DNA of 33,105 nt from Prolixibacteraceae bacterium (lineage in GTDB: Bacteria > Bacteroidota > Bacteroidia > Bacteroidales > Prolixibacteraceae), in contig JAHEYS010000067.1 in assembly GCA_023251475.1 (NCBI GenBank), positions 1 through 33,105 of the forward strand, read 5' to 3'. Position numbers and translations under genes: made by a program. This document shows positions 26,781 to 33,105 of the stretch, one piece after another. Within the stretch, counting starts at the first letter, position 1. Every line of letters starts with the position of its first letter. Under the pieces are notes generated by a model that had not been told where the DNA came from, did no database searches, and worked only from the letters and a program-made list of their open reading frames with translations.

Positions 26781-29138
26781 TCAATCTTTATGAGATCGAT
26801 TTTGAATGTTGAAATGAAATGCAGCACCTTTCCCTTCTTCGCTCTCAATCATCATTTTTCCGCCAAGTTTTTCAATCAGGTCCTTACATATTATCAATCC
26901 CAGACCTGTACTGGATTCACCCTGAGTCCCTTTTCTGCGTGTATTCACATCAAGCCGGAATAAGTTACCGATCATCTCTCTGCTCATGCCAATACCATTA
27001 TCTGTGATTGAAATGCTGACACCGGCATCAGAAGCCGAACTTGCAGCGATAATTATTCTTCCACCTTTGGGGGTGAACTTTACCGCATTGATGGCTAAAT
27101 TTCTGATTATACCCTCAAGTATATTTTTATCTGTAAAAACAAATAAGTCTTCTGCTATTTTCAGATCAATAAGAATATCTTTTTTGCGGGCAGCCTCAAA
27201 AATAAAAATCAAACATTCGGATATTACAGGAAACAAGCGGAATGTTGACAGGGTAATTGTGGTTAAGCCCCTTTGAATCATTGACCATTCCAGCAGGTTT
27301 CCCAGGAGATTATAAAGATCTGTTGCCGATTTGTTCAATAACAACGAAATCTCCTGTAATTCTTCTGAACTCATTCCAGGTAACTCCCTGCACATCATAT
27401 CAGTCAGTCCCATAAACCCACTAAATGGGCTGCGCAGATCGTGGGCAATAATGGAGAAAAATTTGTCTTTTTCAGCATTAACTTTTACCAGTTCCTGGAA
27501 TTGTTGGTGGATTTTTAATTCAGCTTTCCTGTATTCCGAAATGTCGCGCGTGATCGACAGCAGCGATTCAACGTTTCCATTTTTATCGAACATAGGAACG
27601 GCTGAAGATTCAAGCCAACGATGAGTACCCAACAGCCCGGTGATTTCGAAAATAAGTTTGTGCGATTGTCCTTGAAATACCTCCTCTGTAAGCCGAATAA
27701 ATTCATCCCTGTTTTCAGGAATAATTAAGTGGTAGATGGATTTACCGATGACCTCCTCCAATGATCCTGCTTCAATCATTTTAAGCCCGGCAGGATTCAT
27801 ATATTTTAATTCCCCTTCCCGACCAATTATTTTTACACACTCCGGTTCATTTTCAATAATTGATTTATTGAATGCCTCACTCTTACGTAAAGACTCTGCA
27901 ACCTGCTTGCGCTCTGTAATATCCTCTTTTATTGCAAGATAATGTGTAATGACTCCGGATTCGCCGACGATAGGCGAGATTTTTGCAGCTTCCCAGTACA
28001 CTTCGCCATTTTTTTTCCGGTTGCAAAACTCCCCTTCCCATACTCCGCCAGAGGAAATAATGCTCCATAAATTTGAGTATTCATCATCTGATGTATTCCC
28101 TGATTTAAAAATACGGGGATTATTACCCTTTGCCTCCTGGAAGGTGTAACCTGTTGTTTCAGTAAATTTTGGATTGACATACTCGATATTCCCGAAGAGG
28201 TCGGTAATCACAATTGTTGACGGACTCTGATCAACGGCTTTGGAAAGTTTTCGGGATCTTTCTTCCGCCTTTTTACTTTCGGTAACGTCCCTGAAGGACC
28301 ATACTCTACCTACCACCTTATTTTCTATTCTGTAGGGCTGGGAATACCGTTCGAAGATACGTCCATCCAAAAACCGGATCAGGTTCAGATCCGATTCTTC
28401 CAGATTTGTATAGAGGTATTTTACCCGATCCACAAATTTAACAGGGTCAGTAAGTTGTGAAAGAATATGATCCACGTCAAAAATGTCCTTTCCGGGTGAA
28501 AGGAGGTCCGGAGATAATTGCCACATATTTGCAAATTTCTGATTCCATTTGATCATTACCCCCACCCGGTTTACAATTAAGATGCCATCGGCAGTCGATT
28601 CCAGAGAGGAATTAAGTAACGATAATGTCGCTTTTATAGATTCTTCTGCACTCTTTCGTTCAGAAATTTCATTTACAACGATCAGAAAACGGGCCTCCTG
28701 ACCATTATTGTTGAGCTTTTTGGAAATCGCAAGTTCGAACCATTTTAATCCGGAGGGGGTCTGCAACGAATAGCAACCCCCTTTGTGATGGCCATTGGCT
28801 GAAGCTTCTGCAATCGACTGTTTGATCACCACGCTGGCATCCGCAGGGAGTATCTCTTCTACTGATTTCCCCATAAACCTCTCCGGCTGACCATATAACA
28901 TATCGGTGTGAGGTGAACGGAAATCATAAATACGTCCATCCTCATCCGATTCAAATAACATTACAGGCAGTTCATCAAGCATTGACTGTAAATGATCATT
29001 CGTTCTCAGCAGCGTCTCCTCTGTCAGCCTCCGCTTATGGAGCTCCGCTGCATGAGATACCTTTAACTGATTATTCTGCTGCTCCAATTCTTTTACAACC
29101 TTCAGGAGTTCTTCCCTGGTTTTTTCCTGATAAATCAT
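26781..29138 (-). CDS. Multi-PAS sensor histidine kinase
   Basis: Several PAS/PAC blocks, HisKA FFSIIAHDLRSPFSGFMGL, HATPase N/G boxes (NLAINAVKFTPKGG, DNGIGM, GLGLIICKDLIEKLGG). Confidence 0.93.
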   Translation of the reverse strand: MIYQEKTREELLKVVKELEQQNNQLKVSHAAELHKRRLTEETLLRTNDHLQSMLDELPVMLFESDEDGRIYDFRSPHTDMLYGQPERFMGKSVEEILPADASVVIKQSIAEASANGHHKGGCYSLQTPSGLKWFELAISKKLNNNGQEARFLIVVNEISERKSAEESIKATLSLLNSSLESTADGILIVNRVGVMIKWNQKFANMWQLSPDLLSPGKDIFDVDHILSQLTDPVKFVDRVKYLYTNLEESDLNLIRFLDGRIFERYSQPYRIENKVVGRVWSFRDVTESKKAEERSRKLSKAVDQSPSTIVITDLFGNIEYVNPKFTETTGYTFQEAKGNNPRIFKSGNTSDDEYSNLWSIISSGGVWEGEFCNRKKNGEVYWEAAKISPIVGESGVITHYLAIKEDITERKQVAESLRKSEAFNKSIIENEPECVKIIGREGELKYMNPAGLKMIEAGSLEEVIGKSIYHLIIPENRDEFIRLTEEVFQGQSHKLIFEITGLLGTHRWLESSAVPMFDKNGNVESLLSITRDISEYRKAELKIHQQFQELVKVNAEKDKFFSIIAHDLRSPFSGFMGLTDMMCRELPGMSSEELQEISLLLNKSATDLYNLLGNLLEWSMIQRGLTTITLSTFRLFPVISECLIFIFEAARKKDILIDLKIAEDLFVFTDKNILEGIIRNLAINAVKFTPKGGRIIIAASSASDAGVSISITDNGIGMSREMIGNLFRLDVNTRRKGTQGESSTGLGLIICKDLIEKLGGKMMIESEEGKGAAFHFNIQNRSHKD

Positions 29139-29339
29139 TCCTGCAAAATTTTTAAGCTCAATGTGAAAATGGTAAGACAGGTTAGGTCTTAAGAATCAGA
29201 GGTTAACTTTACACGGCAGAGACCATCATCGCTGTTTTCTTCAATTCAGAACATATTCCGGCCAGACAAAAAAACAGATGATCAAGGAATTTTATAATGA
29301 TCGGTTTAACCGTGTCTGTTTTGGACAAAAATAAGATTT

Positions 29340-29573
29340 TTAACAATATCTCACACCACTTCGAATCCGTGAGAGGATAAATTGTTGGGCCGGCAGGGTG
29401 TCGTTCACCCCGGCGATTGCCTTTTTAGCCAGGGCTGAGGTTGCCTGCATCGACAGGATTTTCAGCGCTTCTTTGGTCGGGTCATAATCGGTTCCGAAAC
29501 CCAGTGCGGATGAGATCAGCTCATCAAAGTTGGCCACATTTTTTGAATGGCCTGTCTCCATAGTACTTGCCAT
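29340..29573 (-). CDS. Hypothetical protein (77 aa)
   Basis: Start trimmed to MASTMETGHSKNVANFDELISSALGFGTDYDPTKEALKILSMQATSALAKKAIAG. Confidence 0.65.
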   Translation of the reverse strand: MASTMETGHSKNVANFDELISSALGFGTDYDPTKEALKILSMQATSALAKKAIAGVNDTLPAQQFILSRIRSGVRYC

Positions 29574-29786
29574 AATAAATAATTTTACGTGTTTAATAAA
29601 TTGTTCCAGCGATTGTATACTACAAAAAATCAATTTATTAAATATACGGAAATTAAGGGTGCAAATGTTTCAATTTTAAAAATATTGTTTAGTAAACAAA
29701 TTCGGATTTGAATAATCTGCAGGTTATAATGAACCATTTTAAATTTCTGATTATCCATATTTGACACCTCTAAGAGGTTTTCCAAA

Positions 29787-29881
29787 AACTCTGTGTGCCT
29801 CTGCGTCTTCTTTGTGGTTCTCTGTGTAATTAACTGTTTCACAGAGTTATACTGAGCAGGTACAGAGTTTCACAAAGCGGA
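29787..29881. repeat. Low-complexity dispersed repeat (ctctgtgtgcctctgcgtcttctttgtggttctctgtgt...)
   Basis: Matches the widespread 'CTCTGTG..CTCTGCGTC..TTTGTGGTTCTCTGTG' class of intergenic repeat. Confidence 0.55.
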
Positions 29882-30100
29882 AAAGAACAATTTTTGAAGT
29901 TTTTGGACACGCTTTTAGGGTCACCGTCCTGAAAAACTTCATCATTTTAGAAATATACTCACCAGAAATGAGATAAACTTAAGTTTACCCCACTAAACCA
30001 GAAAAGGAAGAGATTTAAGTTTAAGGTTCATTCTGCGGTTTTGGTTATCATCAATTTGGTTGCTAAAACCTAAATAAATTGTACTTAAATAATTTTATAA

Positions 30101-30778
30101 TTAGAGATGTGAAATTAAGATAAGCGGCAGATTAATAAAAAAATGGAGCAATACACTGTAAATAAAGCCATTCTTATAGGTTATCCTCACATAACCAAAC
30201 ATTAATCCCATTATAATCTGATTCGAAACCAAAAGGGGGAAAAGAAGATATTGAGCTAATTTCAGATTTTCAAAATTTGTTAGGTGAAATAAACCAAAAC
30301 ACAGCGCCAATCCATAATATAGAAAAGGGAAGTATCTCTGCCACACCCGTTCCATTTTTGAAAAAAAAGATTCCTTAATAAGATCCCAATGTGGAACCGA
30401 AGCAATCAAAAATGATATGCAAACCAGTATTATTAAATTAAATGAATGATAAAAAAGGAGAAATTGGAGAGTTGCCAACGATAAAAAAATATTCTCTTTT
30501 GAATATTTTAGTGGCAACCTGAATATAACCTCTTCATAAATCGGGACAAAAACGATCAGCTTAAAAGACAAGGGTATTGCTGAAAGTCTTATGCGTTGTT
30601 CTGGAAATAGATTTAGTAGACTCAAGATTGGCAGGAATAAAACAGATGTCACAATAATCGTCCCTAGATAAACTAAAATCATTTTGCCCAATAACGAAAT
30701 CAACTGGTTCATATTTAATGACAAAGGTATACCAACGTTTTTGGGATGAAAAAGAAAATATGAAAAATTATTTGTCAT
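30101..30778 (-). CDS. CPBP-family intramembrane metalloprotease
   Basis: Motifs YEEVIFRLPLK, FGLFHLTNF, LHFFINLP; multiple TMs. Confidence 0.82.
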   Translation of the reverse strand: MTNNFSYFLFHPKNVGIPLSLNMNQLISLLGKMILVYLGTIIVTSVLFLPILSLLNLFPEQRIRLSAIPLSFKLIVFVPIYEEVIFRLPLKYSKENIFLSLATLQFLLFYHSFNLIILVCISFLIASVPHWDLIKESFFSKMERVWQRYFPFLYYGLALCFGLFHLTNFENLKLAQYLLFPLLVSNQIIMGLMFGYVRITYKNGFIYSVLLHFFINLPLILISHL

Positions 30779-30811
30779 TATATGGACTTTATTAACTTGA
30801 AAACCAATTGA

Positions 30812-31012
30812 TTATTTTAGAAATAAATTCACCAGAACGGTAATTGAATTACGCAATGCATGAACAATAATAATGGCACATGCCGCATCTTCCCAGCACC
30901 TTCTCCGGAGAATCAGAACATAACCTGCTACCAGAACGCTCCCGCAAAGTGTTGCAAAAATGATATAAATAACTTCCAATAAATAGTGATCAAAAAAGCC
31001 AGATACAAACAA
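30812..31012 (-). CDS. Small two-TM membrane protein (66 aa)
   Basis: MFVSGFFDHYLLEVIYIIFATLCGSVLVAGYVLILRRRCWEDAACAIIIVHALRNSITVLVNLFLK; in line with its neighbours. Confidence 0.55.
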   Translation of the reverse strand: MFVSGFFDHYLLEVIYIIFATLCGSVLVAGYVLILRRRCWEDAACAIIIVHALRNSITVLVNLFLK

Positions 31013-31024
31013 GAGAAGTCGGTA

Positions 31025-31174
31025 CTAGAACAAGTTTATGATACTTCTGAAGAAATGGCCTATTCCAAATCCAATATTATACAGAATATTGTTTTGTCCT
31101 TCAAATTCAAGCACTACTTCCATCAGAATTGAAATTGAACAAGTAGCGAAAAACCAAACGGTAATCCAAGTCAT
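31025..31174 (-). CDS. Small membrane protein (49 aa), distantly similar to the 66-aa ORF downstream
   Basis: Hand translation: MTWITVWFFATCSISILMEVVLEFEGQNNILYNIGFGIGHFFRSIINLF*. Not in the ORF track. Confidence 0.5.
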   Translation of the reverse strand: MTWITVWFFATCSISILMEVVLEFEGQNNILYNIGFGIGHFFRSIINLF

Positions 31175-31215
31175 TTTTTTATGCCTAACTTTTTAATTAT
31201 CTTAATGTCTGCTCG

Positions 31216-31341
31216 TTATCCAAAAAACTGAAAAACTATCCGTTCAAAACTACTCCAGTTGTGAAAAATAAGGTATGATAAGGCAATTATAGTCAATAAT
31301 AATTCCATCTCGACTTTTGCAATAACAGATTTTTGTTTCAT
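31216..31341 (-). CDS. Small single-TM ORF (41 aa)
   Basis: Hand translation: MKQKSVIAKVEMELLLTIIALSYLIFHNWSSFERIVFQFFG*. Not in the ORF track. Confidence 0.4.
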   Translation of the reverse strand: MKQKSVIAKVEMELLLTIIALSYLIFHNWSSFERIVFQFFG

Positions 31342-31401
31342 TAATATGAAAATATGGTTTTCAATAATTTTCAAATGAATTTTGATTAATCATCAGAATA
31401 A

Positions 31402-31947
31402 TTAACTTACTTTTAAATAAGAGTGCTTAAATGAAATTGATAAAATCTGGTTTAAAAAAATACATGTATTGAATATTGAATGGATTAAGAAAATAATTAT
31501 AAAAGAACTTCTGTATTGATAACCCTTAATTAAATTAACATACAAAAAGTTAATAAAAACGCAAATGAAAAAAGTTAAGATTACTGTTGACAAATAAAAA
31601 AAATGAGTAAGCCCAAACAATAAAGCGCTCAAAAAAATAAACAATATCGAATTACATTTAAATTTAACGCACAAAATATAATGAATCAAATATTGAAAAA
31701 TTAATGTTTCAATTAAAGGACCTATAAAGCAAGCTTTAATAAAACGAGAAATAAAATAAAGGATCATCTCAAAATAAGTATTAGGCAAATTAAGAGGGTG
31801 ATTACTTTCATGAGGAATTTTAAATAGAAAAAATAAAAAAGATATGGAAACCTCAATTACGAGTAAAAAAAAGACACAAAACAATATCAACCAAATTGGT
31901 TTTACTCTAAATAAAAAGTATTTGATTACAATAATTTTATTAGTCAT
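31402..31947 (-). CDS. Divergent CPBP-family membrane protein
   Basis: PLIETLIFQYLIHYIL (variant of EExxFR), LFGLTHFFYL, LIHSIFNTC; multiple TMs. Confidence 0.72.
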   Translation of the reverse strand: MTNKIIVIKYFLFRVKPIWLILFCVFFLLVIEVSISFLFFLFKIPHESNHPLNLPNTYFEMILYFISRFIKACFIGPLIETLIFQYLIHYILCVKFKCNSILFIFLSALLFGLTHFFYLSTVILTFFICVFINFLYVNLIKGYQYRSSFIIIFLIHSIFNTCIFLNQILSISFKHSYLKVS

Positions 31948-31981
31948 AAAAAAAATTTAATCTATCCATTTAAAATTCAAT

Positions 31982-32012
31982 TAGGGAAAGTAATCAAGTT
32001 ATACTTTCCCTA
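31982..32012 (-). terminator. Intercistronic hairpin between the GG-leader peptide gene and the CPBP gene
   Basis: TAGGGAAAGTA-(atcaagtta)-TACTTTCCCTA, perfect 11-bp stem; no strong T run, so possibly an attenuator or processing hairpin. Confidence 0.6.
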
Positions 32013-32021
32013 TTAAAATTG

Positions 32022-32198
32022 TTAGACTGCATGATGGATAACAAATTGCCCACCAGTTTGAGCGGAAAAATCTATATACGCTCTTCCTGCAGCTGATAAA
32101 CAATCAATCGCAGCATCTATTATTTTCCCCCAAATATAATCTTCAATAAAACTGCCTCCATCCACCTCTTTTAATTCCAGTTCATTTAACTCTTTCAT
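32022..32198 (-). CDS. Double-glycine-leader bacteriocin/RiPP-like precursor (58 aa)
   Basis: Hand translation: MKELNELELKEVDGG|SFIEDYIWGKIIDAAIDCLSAAGRAYIDFSAQTGGQFVIHHAV*. L(-12), E(-8), L(-7), V(-4), GG leader pattern. Not in the ORF track. Confidence 0.8.
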   Translation of the reverse strand: MKELNELELKEVDGGSFIEDYIWGKIIDAAIDCLSAAGRAYIDFSAQTGGQFVIHHAV

Positions 32199-32328
32199 AG
32201 CTTCAATTTATTATATTCCTGAAAGTTTAACTCCTGCTTTGTTTAGCGTGCCGCAGGTTTTGGCGCGGTAACATTACAGGATCAAAGTAAAGGTTGTACA
32301 CTCTCATAAAAAAGCAGCGAATGAATTT
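32155..32328. repeat. Direct repeat copy A (promoter/5' UTR/leader block)
   Basis: Aligned by hand with 32932..33105: 174 bp, 3 mismatches, offset 777 bp. Confidence 0.95.
32283..32289 (-). promoter_or_regulatory. Putative -7 element (TACTTTG) of the 58-aa peptide gene
   Basis: Minus-strand CCTTTACTTTGATCC resembles the rpmB upstream TTTACTTTGCG; no clear -33 TTG. Confidence 0.35.
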
Positions 32329-32479
32329 TATTAACTCCCCCGATAATTTCTTTGGCCCCCTGATCGGAGATGATTTTCAGAGAATCTAAAGATTGAAGTG
32401 CACAATTTAAACCGTACTTTCATAATATGTAAATAGTTAATCCAGGAAATGGTAAAATAACTGATCATTTTTTTGCATT

Positions 32480-32680
32480 TTAATCGGACAAAAGCCATTT
32501 AACACCATAATACACTCCAACACCTAATGCTACACCAAGCAAAATGCAACCCAATACCATTCCACAACCGGTAAGCACAGCGCCAGCTCCGGCGACAGCT
32601 GCCATTCCTCCATTAGTTTCTTTTAACTCCTCCGAAGTTAAAGAATTAAACAGTTCCAATTCTGAATTTAATTTATGCAT
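32480..32680 (-). CDS. Double-glycine-leader bacteriocin-like precursor (66 aa), hydrophobic glycine-rich core
   Basis: MHKLNSELELFNSLTSEELKETNGG|MAAVAGAGAVLTGCGMVLGCILLGVALGVGVYYGVKWLLSD; L(-12), E(-8), L(-7), GG. Confidence 0.82.
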   Translation of the reverse strand: MHKLNSELELFNSLTSEELKETNGGMAAVAGAGAVLTGCGMVLGCILLGVALGVGVYYGVKWLLSD

Positions 32681-32686
32681 CTTATA

Positions 32687-32791
32687 TCAAATTTTATCAA
32701 AATGTATTGCTAAAAAGACTCCCAAAAGAAAGCTAAGTAAAAAAGCAAAAAACGAAATATAAATGATAATTTTCCAAATCTTTTGATTCAT
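32687..32791 (-). CDS. Tiny single-TM protein (34 aa), possible immunity or accessory peptide
   Basis: Hand translation: MNQKIWKIIIYISFFAFLLSFLLGVFLAIHFDKI*; ends 6 nt before the 66-aa precursor start. Not in the ORF track. Confidence 0.5.
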   Translation of the reverse strand: MNQKIWKIIIYISFFAFLLSFLLGVFLAIHFDKI

Positions 32792-32810
32792 ATACAACTG
32801 ATATTAGGTA

Positions 32811-32975
32811 CTAATTCAACGCACATGCAATTGTTATACCGGCAGCAAAACCTGCAAAAAAGGAAGCGCCACATGCTGCAGCGACAACTTCTGCTGAATA
32901 TAAGGTGCCTAAAATAAGCAGAGGTATGAATCCTCCATCCACCTCTTTTAATTCCAGTTCATTTAACGCTTTCAT
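32811..32975 (-). CDS. Double-glycine-leader bacteriocin/RiPP-like precursor (54 aa)
   Basis: Hand translation: MKALNELELKEVDGG|FIPLLILGTLYSAEVVAAACGASFFAGFAAGITIACALN*; leader nearly identical to the 58-aa precursor. Not in the ORF track. Confidence 0.8.
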   Translation of the reverse strand: MKALNELELKEVDGGFIPLLILGTLYSAEVVAAACGASFFAGFAAGITIACALN

Positions 32976-33105
32976 AACTTCAAATTATTATATTCCTGAA
33001 AGTTTAACTCCTGCTTTGTTTAGCGTGCCGCAGGTTTTGGCGCGGTAACATTACAGGATCAAAGTAAAGGTTGTACACTCTCATAAAAAAGCAGCGAATG
33101 AATTT
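32932..33105. repeat. Direct repeat copy B (promoter/5' UTR/leader block), truncated by window end
   Basis: 174 bp aligned with 32155..32328, 3 mismatches; identity continues to the last base of the window. Confidence 0.95.
33060..33066 (-). promoter_or_regulatory. Putative -7 element (TACTTTG) of the 54-aa peptide gene
   Basis: Copy B equivalent of 32283..32289. Confidence 0.35.

Noticed and set aside
26819-28180. Multiple small ORFs on both strands within the sensor kinase gene
   Set aside because: Contained in a well-supported PAS/HisKA/HATPase reading frame.
29630-29842. 70-aa minus-strand ORF (MKQLITQRTTKKTQRHTEFLENL...)
   Set aside because: The N-terminal half is a translation of the dispersed 'CTCTGTG/CTTTGTGG' repeat, a common source of false ORFs.
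32544-32762. 72-aa plus-strand ORF
   Set aside because: Antisense to the 66-aa GG-leader precursor and the 34-aa TM ORF; the Pro/Ala-rich start mirrors the glycine-rich core on the other strand.
1-33105. CRISPR array, tRNA/rRNA genes, transposase or integrase
   Set aside because: No regularly spaced repeats, no cloverleaf or rRNA-like sequence and no transposase/integrase motifs were recognised by eye; a tRNA or CRISPR scan would be needed to exclude them fully.

Overview
The window looks like a Bacteroidota chromosome segment. About 0-29.5 kb is mostly ordinary and densely coding: a partial argS, a DMT transporter, an M3 peptidase, a membrane MutS-like ATPase, an acyl-ACP thioesterase, a GT2 glycosyltransferase, an ECF sigma/FecR/TonB-receptor set, rimO, ftsY, ribosomal protein genes and a PAS sensor kinase. 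Two regions stand out. (1) 14.9-18.4 kb, minus strand: a six-gene sulfur-carrier operon (ThiS-like carrier, MetY-type PLP enzyme, ThiF/MoeB, DsrE-like, TusA, JAMM protease). It fits protein-thiocarboxylate-dependent homocysteine synthesis, and the carrier ends in GGG-SRC, a masked tail. (2) About 29.6-33.1 kb, an AT-rich accessory arm on the minus strand: several short peptides with double-glycine leaders, most of them absent from the supplied ORF track, two CPBP-family membrane proteases and several tiny membrane ORFs. Two of the peptides share a 174-bp near-identical block (3 mismatches) covering promoter, 5' UTR and leader; identity stops exactly at the Gly-Gly codons and the core peptides are unrelated. 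This constant-leader/variable-core bacteriocin/RiPP-like locus is the best candidate for an undescribed system. It runs off the right edge, so its transporter or maturation genes are not visible.
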